From Pseudomonas frederiksbergensis (GTDB lineage: Bacteria > Pseudomonadota > Gammaproteobacteria > Pseudomonadales > Pseudomonadaceae): a stretch of 64,000 nt of DNA. How positions within the stretch are numbered: position 1 is the stretch's first letter; every line of letters starts with the position of its first letter. Below the pieces are notes generated by a model that made no database searches, was not told the origin of the DNA, and saw only the letters and a list, made by a program, of their open reading frames with translations. The stretch is taken from positions 99,524 to 163,523 of the forward strand of contig NZ_MOBP01000011.1 of the NCBI RefSeq assembly GCF_003732665.1, written 5' to 3'. Made by a program: the position numbers and the translations under genes. Positions 26,946 to 35,992 of the stretch are shown here, one piece after another.

Positions 26946-27839
26946 TTAAGGCGTGACCACCCGGCGCAGCTTCAGGCCCCAGCCCTGTTGCATGCCAGCG
27001 GCGGCCAGCAGGATCGCTGCCACACCCAGCCATTGCAGCGGTTCCAGACGATGTCCGAAGGCGAACCAGTCGACGAAAATCGCCGCGATCGGGTAGATGA
27101 ACGACAGTGCACCGGTGAGTGCCGTCGGCAGTTTCTGAATCGCGCCGTAGAGCAACACGTACATCACGCCGGTGTGCACGATGCCCAGGGTCACCAGGCT
27201 GGCCCAGGCACTCGGCGCCTGGGGCAATGCCGAAAAATGCGCGAACGGCGCGAGCAGCAGCACCCCCGTGGAGACCTGAACCAAGGCGATCAGATGCGGC
27301 GGCGTGCCAGTCAGGCGCTTGATGATCAATGCGGCAATCGCGTAAAGAAGCGCCGCACCGAGCGCCAGACCGATCCCCATCAGGTAATCATTACCGCTTG
27401 CGCCCTGCTCGCCGTGGGCGCTGACAATCGCCAGCATCCCGAGGAAAGAAATGCCCAGCCAGAACAGCTTCTGCAAGGTGATTTTCTCGCCAAGAAACAG
27501 CGCGGCCAGGCCCACCAGCATGAACGGCTGAACGTTGTACACCGCCGTGCCGATGGCAATCGATGCCCGGGAGTAAGAGGCAAATAACAGCAGCCAGTTG
27601 CCGACAATCGCCACGCCGCTGAGCACCGCAAGCAGGAACGTGGTGCGGGTCAGAATGCCCGGGCGCAGAAAGCTGAACGCCGCGCAGATCAGCAGCAAGG
27701 TGCCGGCGCCGAACAGGCAACGCCAGAACACCACGTCCAGCACCGGTTGCCCGGACACTAGCACGAACCAGCCGATGGTCCCGGAAATGAGCATGGCGGC
27801 CGTCATTTCGACCGAGCTGTGACGTAGTGATTTGTCCAT
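26946..27839 (-). CDS. EamA/DMT-family transporter
   Basis: The 297-residue protein has ten predicted helices in two five-helix EamA repeats (MLISGTIGWFVLVSGQP; GALSFIYPIAAIFVDWFAFG). Proteins of this class export amino acids or other small metabolites. It is divergent from an Lrp/AsnC regulator gene (134 bp between starts), the usual arrangement for an amino-acid exporter under Lrp-type control. The substrate is unknown. Confidence 0.87.
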   Translation of the reverse strand: MDKSLRHSSVEMTAAMLISGTIGWFVLVSGQPVLDVVFWRCLFGAGTLLLICAAFSFLRPGILTRTTFLLAVLSGVAIVGNWLLLFASYSRASIAIGTAVYNVQPFMLVGLAALFLGEKITLQKLFWLGISFLGMLAIVSAHGEQGASGNDYLMGIGLALGAALLYAIAALIIKRLTGTPPHLIALVQVSTGVLLLAPFAHFSALPQAPSAWASLVTLGIVHTGVMYVLLYGAIQKLPTALTGALSFIYPIAAIFVDWFAFGHRLEPLQWLGVAAILLAAAGMQQGWGLKLRRVVTP

Positions 27840-27973
27840 TTCAACCTCCTGTGTTTGTGGCCAAATTATGCCGATCCATCGGCAGCCTTCTCCAGCGCAA
27901 AAAACAGGCTAAACTCGGATTCTGCCTTTTTTATCAAGGCTGTTTTGATTAACCGCCTAATCGAGGTTTCGTC

Positions 27974-28411
27974 ATGACTGACGACATTGATCAAGTGCTG
28001 ATCACCGCGCTGATGGAAGACTCACGGCGTTCTCTCAAGGCCCTGGCGCAAATCAGCGGTCTGTCCTCGCCCAGTGTGGCCGAGCGCTTGCGTCGTCTCG
28101 AAGAGCGCGGCGTGCTCAAGGGATATACCGTGGAGATCGATCCGAAGTGCTTCGGCTATCAACTCCAGGCCATCGTGCGCATCCGGCCACTGCCGGGGCA
28201 GTTGCAGGAGGTCGAGCGGCAGATCCAGGCCATTCCCGAATTCACCGAGTGCGACAAGGTGACTGGCGATGACTGCTTTATCGCACGCTTGCATGTGCGC
28301 TCGATGGAACAGCTGGACACCCTGCTCGACCGCCTCAACACCCACGCCGAAACCAATACCGCCATCGTCAAGAAAACCCCGGTCAAGCGCCGGTTGCCGC
28401 CGATGGCGTGA
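27974..28411 (+). CDS. Lrp/AsnC-family transcriptional regulator
   Basis: The 145-residue protein has an N-terminal helix-turn-helix (RRSLKALAQISGLSSPSVAERLRRLEERGVL) and a C-terminal RAM/AsnC ligand-binding domain (AIVRIRPLPGQLQEVERQI; CDKVTGDDCFIARLHV). It probably senses an amino acid and controls the divergent DMT transporter. Confidence 0.9.
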   Translation: MTDDIDQVLITALMEDSRRSLKALAQISGLSSPSVAERLRRLEERGVLKGYTVEIDPKCFGYQLQAIVRIRPLPGQLQEVERQIQAIPEFTECDKVTGDDCFIARLHVRSMEQLDTLLDRLNTHAETNTAIVKKTPVKRRLPPMA

Positions 28412-28469
28412 GTGCTGTTTTTTCAGAATTGGCGTAGATTGATGGCTTTCCAGCTAAAGGATTGGCGGT

Positions 28470-28799
28470 ATGAAAATTCAGGCGATGATGTTGACGGCAA
28501 TGATGCTCGCGGGTTGCGGCACGGTGCAGACCGTGGTGTTCAGCGATGAATCGGCCGTAAAAAGCCTAAAGGACAGGAAAAGCTACTGCGGCGCGGTCCC
28601 GCGAATCTACAGCGGCATGACCTTTGATTTCTGCTATCTGAATGCCCCATTGCAGAGTGGATATGACGACCAGACGCACTCCTCTGTTCCTTTCGTCGTG
28701 GTGGCTGACGCGGTTATTTCCGGTGCGCTCGACACCCTGCTGCTGCCCTACACGGTGTACCGGCAGCAGGCCGATGGCAGCATCATCATTAACGAGTAA
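28470..28799 (+). CDS. YceK/YidQ-family lipoprotein
   Basis: The 109-residue protein has a lipobox (MMLTAMMLAG-C16) and the YceK-type body (SYCGAVPRIYSGMTFDFCYL; ADAVISGALDTLLLPYTVYRQ). The two downstream cysteines may pair. Function is unknown. AAAGGA precedes the ATG, and a strong terminator follows the stop. Confidence 0.85.
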   Translation: MKIQAMMLTAMMLAGCGTVQTVVFSDESAVKSLKDRKSYCGAVPRIYSGMTFDFCYLNAPLQSGYDDQTHSSVPFVVVADAVISGALDTLLLPYTVYRQQADGSIIINE

Positions 28800-28817
28800 T
28801 CCCGAATTGCAGGCAAT

Positions 28818-28843
28818 AAAAAACCCGCCGAAGCGGGTTTTTT
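28818..28843. terminator. Bidirectional rho-independent terminator
   Basis: Stem AACCCGC/GCGGGTT with loop CGAA is flanked by an A-run on one side and a T-run on the other, so it can end both the lipoprotein gene and the convergent Bax-inhibitor gene. Confidence 0.92.
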
Positions 28844-28861
28844 ATTACTCGTGATTTACGA

Positions 28862-29533
28862 TCAATCGTCGCGGCTCATGATGCCGAAGAGTTGCAACAA
28901 GCTGATGAACAGGTTGTAGATCGATACATACAGGCTGATGGTCGCCATGATGTAGTTACGCTCGCCGCCATGAATGATGGCGCTGGTCTGGAACAGAATG
29001 CAGACCGAGGAGAACAGCACAAAACCTGCGCTGATCGCCAATTGCAAGCCGCTGATCTGGAAGAAAATGCTTGCCAGCGTCGCACCCAGCAACACGAAGA
29101 ACCCGGCGGTGATGAAACCACCGAGGAAGCTCATGTCCTTGCGGGTAATCAGCACGTAGGCAGACAGACCACCGAACACCAGCGCTGTCATCGCAAATGC
29201 GGAACTGACCACTTCAGCGCCGCCCTGCATGCCCAGGTAACGGTTAAGGATCGGGCCGAGCAGGAAACCCATGAAACCGGTCAGGGCAAAAGCAGACACC
29301 AGACCCCACGCCGAGTCACGGAGTTTGTTGGTCAGGAAGAAAAGGCCATAGAAGCCGATCAGCACCACAAAGACGTTCGGGTAGCCGACACGCATCTGCT
29401 GAGCAACAAACGCCATCACGCCGCTGAATGCGAGCGTAAGGGCGAGCAAGCCGTACGTGTTGCGCAGGACGCGGCTAACCTCTAGCTGCTCAGCCTGCAC
29501 GCTGTTATTAACTGCGTAATCCTGTTCGCGCAT
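28862..29533 (-). CDS. Bax inhibitor-1/YccA-family membrane protein
   Basis: The 223-residue protein has seven hydrophobic helices and the family signature near the C-terminus (GERNYIMATISLYVSIYNLFISLLQLFG). The E. coli relatives YccA and YbhL are inner-membrane proteins; YccA modulates FtsH proteolysis. It is a single gene ending at the shared terminator. Confidence 0.9.
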   Translation of the reverse strand: MREQDYAVNNSVQAEQLEVSRVLRNTYGLLALTLAFSGVMAFVAQQMRVGYPNVFVVLIGFYGLFFLTNKLRDSAWGLVSAFALTGFMGFLLGPILNRYLGMQGGAEVVSSAFAMTALVFGGLSAYVLITRKDMSFLGGFITAGFFVLLGATLASIFFQISGLQLAISAGFVLFSSVCILFQTSAIIHGGERNYIMATISLYVSIYNLFISLLQLFGIMSRDD

Positions 29534-29610
29534 AGCGATACTCCTGTTGGTTTGATACGTTCAGTTGCAAAGATCATAACAGACGCTCTGTAACAAGCTA
29601 TGCAGAGAGT

Positions 29611-29638
29611 TTGACAGTGTGTTTCATTCAGGTATTAT
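29611..29638 (+). promoter_or_regulatory. Sigma-70 promoter of tRNA-Ser
   Basis: A -35 TTGACA (29611-29616) and -10 TATTAT (29633-29638) are separated by 16 bp, followed by a GC-rich discriminator (GGCGCCCGC) typical of stringently controlled stable-RNA promoters. The tRNA begins 19 bp downstream. Confidence 0.85.
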
Positions 29639-29656
29639 GGCGCCCGCAACGCAAAC

Positions 29657-29744
29657 GGAGGTGTGGCCGAGTGGTTTAAGGCAACGGTCTTGAAAACCGT
29701 CGACTGTAACAGGTCCATGAGTTCGAATCCCATCGCCTCCGCCA
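29657..29744 (+). tRNA. tRNA-Ser (anticodon UGA)
   Basis: The 88-nt class II tRNA has an acceptor stem GGAGGTG/CGCCTCC, anticodon arm ACGGT-CTTGAAA-ACCGT with anticodon TGA at 29691-29693, a long variable arm, a GTTCGAATCCC T-arm, discriminator G and an encoded CCA. Confidence 0.96.
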
Positions 29745-29759
29745 TCTTTAGTACGTTAG

Positions 29760-29783
29760 AGCCCTGATTATTCAGGGCTTTTT
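29760..29783 (+). terminator. Terminator of tRNA-Ser
   Basis: Hairpin AGCCCTGA/TCAGGGCT with a TTAT loop is followed by a T-run, 16 bp after the tRNA. Confidence 0.9.
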
Positions 29784-29961
29784 CGTTTCTGGGGTTTGGT
29801 GAAATCACTGCCGTCTGGCGTGACGCCCTGGATGCAAATCAGCCCCTTTCCCGGATTTTCAGGGCTAAAGTTCGCGCACTTCCCCACAAAAGCCCTGATA
29901 ACAGCAGAACCGACTATTCTTTCGGACAGTGAACGCTGCACTCTTGGCAAAAAGGGACGCT

Positions 29962-31164
29962 ATGCCAGCCTATGATCGCGCCATCGGTTCCAGACCCGGC
30001 ATTCTATGGGGCGATCAAATATGCTTGATCAAGCCATGGCGACTCCGGATGGCCTCAATTACGGTTTTGTGTCTTTTCACGGCAACCCCCGGATACGGCC
30101 AGAACCTGCCAACCGCAGCGGGTGGCGAAAACGCCACGGTTACGGTGATTCAAGCGCAGGAAATCGTTTCCAGGGCCACCCTCGGCGCCGTGCGCTGGAG
30201 CGGCCCTGAGTCCGGCCCGCAAGCTCAGCGGGGCAAGAGCATCGCCTTTGTCGCCGAAGATTTGCGTAATGGCGGAATTGTCGGTGTCGCCCAGGGCGCT
30301 CGCGAGGCCGCCAAGGCGATGGGCTGGACGCTGAAGATATTTGATGGCGCTGGATCATCGGCCGGGCGTGCAAAGGCCTTTTCCGACGCGCTGGCCGCGA
30401 AACCGGACGGCCTTATTCTGTGCGGCTCCGATGCCCTTGAGAACAATGCGGCGCTGATGCTCTTTGCCAACAGGGAGGTCCCGGTGGTTGGCTGGCACGC
30501 CGGGGCTCGCCCCGGGCCGATTGACGGCACGCCAGTGGCCATGAACGTCACGACCGACCCACTCGAAGTAGCGCGCCTCACGGCCATGGCGGCAGTGGCG
30601 CAATCAAATGGACACGCTGGCGTGGTCATCCTGACTGATTCCAAGTACAGCATCGCCATGGCGAAAGCCAAGGCCATGGAAAACGTCATTCGGGCCTGTC
30701 AGGCATGTACGTTACTGGAAGTGCGCGATGTCGCGATCTCTGAAAGTAGCGAGAAGATGCCGGCGATCACCAAGGAATTGCTTCAGCGCTATGGCACGCG
30801 CTGGACCCACGCGCTGGCCATCAACGATATCTATTTCGACTACTCGATTGCCTCATTGACCAACGCCGCCGTACCCAGTGACGCCATCAGTCTGTTGTCT
30901 GCCGGTGATGGCAGCGCGTCGGCTTTCTTGCGCATACAGGCAAAAACCTACCAGACCGTCACCGTGGCCGAGCCGCTCAATCTGCATGGTTGGCAAGTGA
31001 TGGACGAATTAAATCGCCTGTTTGCAGGTCAGCCGGTGAGCGGCTTCGTCGCGCCGATTCACCTGGTCGACGCCGACAACATTGCCTTCGACGGCGGGGA
31101 GAAATTCCAGTACGACCCTGACAATGGCTACCGAGACATCTACCGCCACCAATGGAATCCCTGA
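29962..31164 (+). CDS. Periplasmic sugar/TorT-type binding protein, sensor partner of the GGDEF-EAL protein
   Basis: The ATG at 29962 follows AAGGGA and gives 400 residues; the secretory segment (MASITVLCLFTATPGYGQ) starts about 30 residues in, so an internal ATG at 30049 is the alternative. The body is a type I periplasmic-binding fold of the RbsB/TorT group (GKSIAFVAEDLRNGGIVGVAQ; KPDGLILCGSDAL; WTHALAINDIYF). No transporter genes accompany it. Its 3' end overlaps the start of a membrane GGDEF-EAL gene, suggesting it presents a ligand to that protein's periplasmic domain, as TorT does to TorS (inference). GC content looks slightly lower than the flanks. Confidence 0.82.
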   Translation: MPAYDRAIGSRPGILWGDQICLIKPWRLRMASITVLCLFTATPGYGQNLPTAAGGENATVTVIQAQEIVSRATLGAVRWSGPESGPQAQRGKSIAFVAEDLRNGGIVGVAQGAREAAKAMGWTLKIFDGAGSSAGRAKAFSDALAAKPDGLILCGSDALENNAALMLFANREVPVVGWHAGARPGPIDGTPVAMNVTTDPLEVARLTAMAAVAQSNGHAGVVILTDSKYSIAMAKAKAMENVIRACQACTLLEVRDVAISESSEKMPAITKELLQRYGTRWTHALAINDIYFDYSIASLTNAAVPSDAISLLSAGDGSASAFLRIQAKTYQTVTVAEPLNLHGWQVMDELNRLFAGQPVSGFVAPIHLVDADNIAFDGGEKFQYDPDNGYRDIYRHQWNP

Positions 31165-34100
31165 CAGTGGACGTCACCTCCCGACTCGGACGCTGGCTAT
31201 TGCCGCAATCGCTACGCGCACAGTTCACCCTGGCGTTTCTGACGCTGGCGCTGCTGATCCTGGCGGGTGGTGCAACGGCGGTCTATGCGTTGCGAGCGTC
31301 AAACAGCGCTACCCGCCAACTGACGGATGAGCGACTGGTGCGCATGCAAAACGGGCAAGACATGCTGCAGCGTACCTTGCTGATCGAACGCCAGACCGAT
31401 CAGCTTTTGACAACCCGCTCCCCCGACGCCCTGCGCTCAAGCTATGCGGCGACCGTCGAACAGCTTGAAGCCCTTGATCACCTGGTGCAGCAGCTAACTG
31501 CCGCGAACAGTGGCGTGGCGATACTTGACATGTATCAGTCGAGCCAGATGTTCCGCAGTACCGCCAACATCGTTGCACAGCTTCGAGAAAGCCTGCTGCA
31601 AACCGAGGTTACCTTTGAGCAAACCCTGACGGATCACACCGCCCGGTTAACCGCGACCCAGAACCAGGCCAGCCTGGAACTGGCGGTGTTAATTTTCGAT
31701 TTGCCCCAGGCGGTTGACAGTGATGCCGTGCAGCGGCTGCAGACCCGATATGAGCGCCTGTCACAGACTGCGGGCAAGCTATCCGACGCTGATGCGCAGA
31801 CGCCCGATCTCTTCGCCCTTCGCCTGAGGCTCATCAATCAGCAAAACGTCATCCAGCGCTTCAATGAAGAATTGAAGAATGAGGCCGGGGTTCTGGTCGC
31901 GGTGGCCCGAGCGCAATCCAGTGCCTACACCGAAGACTATCGCGAAGCCGTGCAGCGCCTGGTCGAGGCCTCGAATCGCAGCCAGCAATGGGTGCTGATT
32001 ATGTTGGGTGCCAGCCTGGTGTTCGCCTGGTTCGTGACCCGGGTCTTCATGGGCCGGCATGTGCTCGTGCGCCTGAATGAAATAAGCCGGCAATTGCGCC
32101 AGAAGCACACTGACAAAACGCATTTGATGATGGCCGAACATGGGCAGGACGAGATCGGCAACATGGCTCGGGCGGTGAATCAGTTCCTTACCGACCGACT
32201 TCAGCTGGAAAAACGAACGGTTCAACTGAGTATCGCCACAGAGCGGCTCGCCGTGCAGAACAGCCGACTAGAGCAAGAAGCCATCATCCGCGCCGGACAG
32301 GGTCGTGTCCTGGAGCTGATCGCCAGGAGCACCGAGCTGACAGAAGTCCTCGACAGCCTGGCTCACTTGGTCGAATCCCAACTGGAGGGGCTGATGGTGT
32401 CCATCCTGGTGCTGGATGAGGATGGCACGCACCTGCTGCACGGGGCGGCGCCCAGTTTGCCGAAAACCTATAACCAACTGATCGACGGGATTGCGATCGG
32501 TCCGAACGTCGGTTCATGCGGCACCGCGGTGTATCGGCGAGAACCGGTCATCGTGACGGATATCGAGCAGGATCCGCTGTGGGAAGCATACCGTTCGATT
32601 GTTGCGCCCTATGGATTTCGTGCTTGCTGGTCGACGCCCATTCTGTCCCATGAGCGAAAGGTGCTGGGTACGTTTGCCTTGTATTCCAACACCGTACGCA
32701 GCCCGAGCGCGGCCGAGACGCGACTGATCGACATGGCGACACCGCTTGCCGGCATTGCGATAGAACGCGAACTGACCGAAAAGCGCATTCGCTATATGGG
32801 CGACCATGATGCACTGACCGGGCTGCCGAATCGCACACTGCTCGAAGACCGCCTCAAGCAGGCAATACTTTACGCTCAGCGTTACAACCGCCTGGTGACG
32901 GTGGTGTTTCTCGATCTGGATAAATTCAAACTGGTGAATGACAGCCTTGGTCATAGTGCTGGTGACGAACTGCTGAAAACCGTCGCCCGGCGCATGCTGG
33001 AGTGTGTACGCCGCACCGACACCGTCGTGCGACTGGGTGGCGACGAGTTTGTGATCATCCTGTTCGACCAGCCTTCAGACTTGGACGGCGTGACTCCCGC
33101 CCTGCACAAAATCCAGGAAGCCATCCTGCGGCCGATTCAACTCAGCGGACACACACTCCACGTCACCTGCAGCATGGGGCTGGCCACCTTCCCGGCCGAC
33201 GGCAGCGACACCGACACGTTGCTCAGCAACGCGGACGCCGCCATGTACCGGGCCAAGGAATTGGGTCGCAACAGTTACCAGTTCTATACGAGCGAGATGA
33301 ATAACAAGGTTCAGGGCAAGCTCGCCATGCAGGACGGGCTTCGAAAAGCACTCAACCATGACGAATTTCTGCTGCTGTACCAGCCACAGGTGGATTTGCA
33401 ATCGGGTCAGATTATCGGTGTAGAGGCACTGATCCGCTGGCAGCACCCCGAGCTTGGCATGGTGTCTCCGATCAAATTCATTTCGCAGGCCGAAGAGACC
33501 GGGTTGATTGTGCCCATCGGCGACTGGGTGATTCATACCGCCTGCAGACAGAACAAGGCGTGGCAGGATGCGGGCTGCCGGCCGATCACCATGTCGGTGA
33601 ATATTTCAGCACGTCAGTTCATCGAAAGGGACCTGATCGACCGGGTCCGGCATGCCTTGCAAGAAACCGGACTGGACCCGATGTACCTTGAACTTGAGCT
33701 GACCGAAAGCCTGATCATGCAAGACCTTCAACAAGCCATCAGCAAAATGAAAGAACTGCAAACGATGGGGATCAGTCTCTCGATCGACGACTTCGGTACG
33801 GGCTACTCCAGCCTCGCCGCGTTGAAAAGCTTCCCGATCGCGAGACTCAAGATCGACCAGTCCTTCGTGCGCGATCTGCCCGACAACGAAAATGACAAAG
33901 CCATCGCCACTGCGGTGATTTCGTTGGGACACAAACTGAACCTCAAGGTCATTGCCGAAGGTGTCGAAACCGAAGAGCAACAAATCTTCCTGCGCGAAAA
34001 CGGCTGCGATGAAATTCAGGGCCACTTTTTCAGCAGAGCGGTCAGTGCAGAGGACATCAGTGTGTTACTGCGTACACCTCGGCTGTCTCAACCGAGCGTG

Positions 34101-34169
34101 GCGAGCCCTGATTCTGTCAGGCGCAAACCCGATGTAAAACGCCCAAGCAGTCCAATGCCCGGGCATTAA
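31152..34169 (+). CDS. Membrane GAF-GGDEF-EAL protein (cyclic-di-GMP turnover)
   Basis: The 1005-residue protein starts at an ATG inside the previous gene; a GTG at 31167 is an alternative. Order: helix 23-46, a long helical periplasmic sensor region, helix 279-298, HAMP-like linker (about 300-352), GAF domain (about 383-540), GGDEF domain (545-705) and EAL domain (about 725-975). The cyclase motif GGDEF (629-633) is intact with an inhibitory site RRTD (620-623) five residues before it. The phosphodiesterase motifs EALIRW and DDFGTGYSSL are also intact, so either activity is possible. Ligand input probably comes from the overlapping binding protein. Confidence 0.9.
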   Translation: MESLTVDVTSRLGRWLLPQSLRAQFTLAFLTLALLILAGGATAVYALRASNSATRQLTDERLVRMQNGQDMLQRTLLIERQTDQLLTTRSPDALRSSYAATVEQLEALDHLVQQLTAANSGVAILDMYQSSQMFRSTANIVAQLRESLLQTEVTFEQTLTDHTARLTATQNQASLELAVLIFDLPQAVDSDAVQRLQTRYERLSQTAGKLSDADAQTPDLFALRLRLINQQNVIQRFNEELKNEAGVLVAVARAQSSAYTEDYREAVQRLVEASNRSQQWVLIMLGASLVFAWFVTRVFMGRHVLVRLNEISRQLRQKHTDKTHLMMAEHGQDEIGNMARAVNQFLTDRLQLEKRTVQLSIATERLAVQNSRLEQEAIIRAGQGRVLELIARSTELTEVLDSLAHLVESQLEGLMVSILVLDEDGTHLLHGAAPSLPKTYNQLIDGIAIGPNVGSCGTAVYRREPVIVTDIEQDPLWEAYRSIVAPYGFRACWSTPILSHERKVLGTFALYSNTVRSPSAAETRLIDMATPLAGIAIERELTEKRIRYMGDHDALTGLPNRTLLEDRLKQAILYAQRYNRLVTVVFLDLDKFKLVNDSLGHSAGDELLKTVARRMLECVRRTDTVVRLGGDEFVIILFDQPSDLDGVTPALHKIQEAILRPIQLSGHTLHVTCSMGLATFPADGSDTDTLLSNADAAMYRAKELGRNSYQFYTSEMNNKVQGKLAMQDGLRKALNHDEFLLLYQPQVDLQSGQIIGVEALIRWQHPELGMVSPIKFISQAEETGLIVPIGDWVIHTACRQNKAWQDAGCRPITMSVNISARQFIERDLIDRVRHALQETGLDPMYLELELTESLIMQDLQQAISKMKELQTMGISLSIDDFGTGYSSLAALKSFPIARLKIDQSFVRDLPDNENDKAIATAVISLGHKLNLKVIAEGVETEEQQIFLRENGCDEIQGHFFSRAVSAEDISVLLRTPRLSQPSVASPDSVRRKPDVKRPSSPMPGH

Positions 34170-34223
34170 TGAGCGATCGGCACTACGATCCAGCACAGTC
34201 AGACCTGCCTTGTGTTCCGCCAC

Positions 34224-35240
34224 TCAATTGGGGTCCAGCAAGCCCCCGCTCCAATGGCGCGATACCCGGCTGCCAGTGAATTTGGCCACGACCATGCCCT
34301 GGGACACCAACCGATCCCGATAGCGCGTCACCATCCGCCCGGCCTGCTCGGCATACAGCACCACTTCAGAGGCTGGATCGCCGGGTCGTTGCAGGATTCG
34401 CGCAAAGCGTTGCCCGGCTTCGACGAACTCGCCCAATTGCTTTTCAAAAATCAGCACCCCGGGCTGCGGTGCGAGGTGGGTTTCCATGTGGCTCATCTCC
34501 ATGGTTTCGACGGGCCAATCGTCCCACGTCAGCGCTTCATCGATGGCCCCGATGCCGCAAAGCCAGGCGTACAGCCCTTGTGCATCCTGTTCGGCGAGGA
34601 GATCGTCGACATCGCCCTGCCCCCGTAGCTCAAGGGTCGCGGCCATCTTCCGGTCGGTGATGTCGTCGCGCAGCCAGGGCGCGATGATGGTTTCTTCGAA
34701 GGAGCCATCGCCGCCCTCGTCCCAGATGATCGCCACCTCCATTTTCATCGCCGCCGCCAGTTCACGGCCACGGGGCCAGAAGGCGCGGTGCACGTAGAGG
34801 TATGGCAGGGCCTCGTCATCGGTGTGCAAATCGAGCATCACGTCTGCCGTGGCTGCCAATTGCACCAGGCTTTTTTGCCATTCCTGGACGTTGGTCGAGG
34901 GCCGTTCCAGCGCTGCCGACAGGTCAAACGAACGGTTGAAGTTGTGCCCCGTCGCATCATGGAAGCGCCCCAGAATCCGCCCTTGGCGAAACTGCCCGAT
35001 GCCCAGGGGATTGGCCTGGGGCACGACCGTCACACGGCTTTTGAGGCGCCCCTCGGTCTCGGCGATGTGTAGCCGTTGCATCAGCCGATGCAAGACCAGC
35101 ATCCCGGCGATTTCATCGGCGTGAACCCCCGCTTGCAAGTGCACGGCGGGTCCGCTGCCATCACCCTCAAAACGCCAGGCGCCGACCTGCACCGGGTCGC
35201 CGTTGTTGTTGCGAACACTGAAGGAAATATCCTGCGCCAT
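34224..35240 (-). CDS. Succinylglutamate desuccinylase/aspartoacylase-family deacylase
   Basis: The 338-residue zinc hydrolase is of the AstE/AspA (M14-like) group. Metal ligands are visible in GVHADEIAG (His40, Glu43) and VMLDLHTDDE. The C-terminal region (APQPGVLIFEKQLGEFVEAGQRFARI) is the beta-barrel lid seen in DoeB-like N-acyl-amino-acid deacylases. It probably removes an acyl group from an N-acyl amino acid. It is divergent from a TetR gene, with a dyad operator between them resembling sites in the adjacent arginine cluster, so an N-acylated amino acid feeding that pathway is a reasonable guess. Confidence 0.83.
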   Translation of the reverse strand: MAQDISFSVRNNNGDPVQVGAWRFEGDGSGPAVHLQAGVHADEIAGMLVLHRLMQRLHIAETEGRLKSRVTVVPQANPLGIGQFRQGRILGRFHDATGHNFNRSFDLSAALERPSTNVQEWQKSLVQLAATADVMLDLHTDDEALPYLYVHRAFWPRGRELAAAMKMEVAIIWDEGGDGSFEETIIAPWLRDDITDRKMAATLELRGQGDVDDLLAEQDAQGLYAWLCGIGAIDEALTWDDWPVETMEMSHMETHLAPQPGVLIFEKQLGEFVEAGQRFARILQRPGDPASEVVLYAEQAGRMVTRYRDRLVSQGMVVAKFTGSRVSRHWSGGLLDPN

Positions 35241-35301
35241 CTGCTTGCCCTCCCGTCATGACTCGTTAAAAACGTGGTTTTGTCACCGCCGACGCTGGAA
35301 C

Positions 35302-35317
35302 TTGAACGCACGTTCAA
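35302..35317. promoter_or_regulatory. TetR-type operator between astE-like and tetR genes
   Basis: TTGAACGCACGTTCAA is a perfect 7-2-7 dyad in the 116-bp gap between divergent genes. It resembles the dyads at 41297, 43081, 44019 and 49557. Confidence 0.75.
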
Positions 35318-35356
35318 CTAAGCTCGCCACCAGGCACCGCACCCAAGGATTCGCTT

Positions 35357-35992
35357 GTGACCACCGACGCTCCAAAATTTCGTCGCGTTGAACCCGACGC
35401 ACGCCGCGAACTGCTGATTGCCGCCACCCTGCGTTGCCTGGCCCGCGACGGCCACGCCGGCATTTCCGTGCGCCGGATCGCAACCGAGGCCGGGGTGTCT
35501 GTCGGCCTGCTCAATCACCATTTCGGCAGCATTGATGCGTTGATTGCTGACACTTACCAGACCCTCGCCAGCGAACTGACCACTGCCCTGCGCCAGGAAA
35601 TCCAGCAGGCCGACACCCCGGCCGCAAAAATGGACACTTTCCTCGTCGGCTCGTTTTCACCCCGGGTCATGGACCCGCAACTGCTTGGCGTCTGGGTGGT
35701 GTTCTGGAGCCTGATCCGGCACTCGGAACACGTCAGCCAGACCCACGAAAAAAGCTACCGCGACTACCTCGAACTGCTGCGCCAACTGCTGGATGATCTG
35801 GCGGCCAGCGAGGGTTTCCTGATCCACGACACGCGTCTGGCGGCCATTGGCTTATCGGCGATGCTCGACGGACTCTGGATCGAGTGGTGCTTGAACCCCG
35901 AAACCTTCAGCCCCGCCAACGGCCTCCATATCTGTCGTTGCTGGATAAAGGGGCTGCGTCACGGAGCATTCAGCACCGACGACGTCGTGTGA
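35357..35992 (+). CDS. TetR-family regulator (BetI-like)
   Basis: It starts at a GTG with AAGGA seven bases upstream; 211 residues. The N-terminal helix-turn-helix is ISVRRIATEAGVSVGLLNHHFGSIDALI, and the C-terminal pattern AIGLSAMLDGLWIEWCLNPETFS is that of BetI-like TetR proteins. It is closely similar in pattern to the TetR at 44031. The 3' end overlaps the convergent DMT gene by 141 bp. It probably binds the dyad at 35302 and perhaps related dyads in the cluster. Confidence 0.88.
   Translation: MTTDAPKFRRVEPDARRELLIAATLRCLARDGHAGISVRRIATEAGVSVGLLNHHFGSIDALIADTYQTLASELTTALRQEIQQADTPAAKMDTFLVGSFSPRVMDPQLLGVWVVFWSLIRHSEHVSQTHEKSYRDYLELLRQLLDDLAASEGFLIHDTRLAAIGLSAMLDGLWIEWCLNPETFSPANGLHICRCWIKGLRHGAFSTDDVV

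Noticed and set aside
29768..29950. A 60-codon minus-strand frame beside the tRNA
   Set aside because: It overlaps the tRNA terminator, has no ribosome site and shows no resemblance to a known protein.
29657..34220. Genomic island integrated at tRNA-Ser
   Set aside because: The binding-protein/GGDEF-EAL pair lies just after the tRNA, but I found no integrase and no repeat of the tRNA 3' end downstream up to about 34.2 kb.
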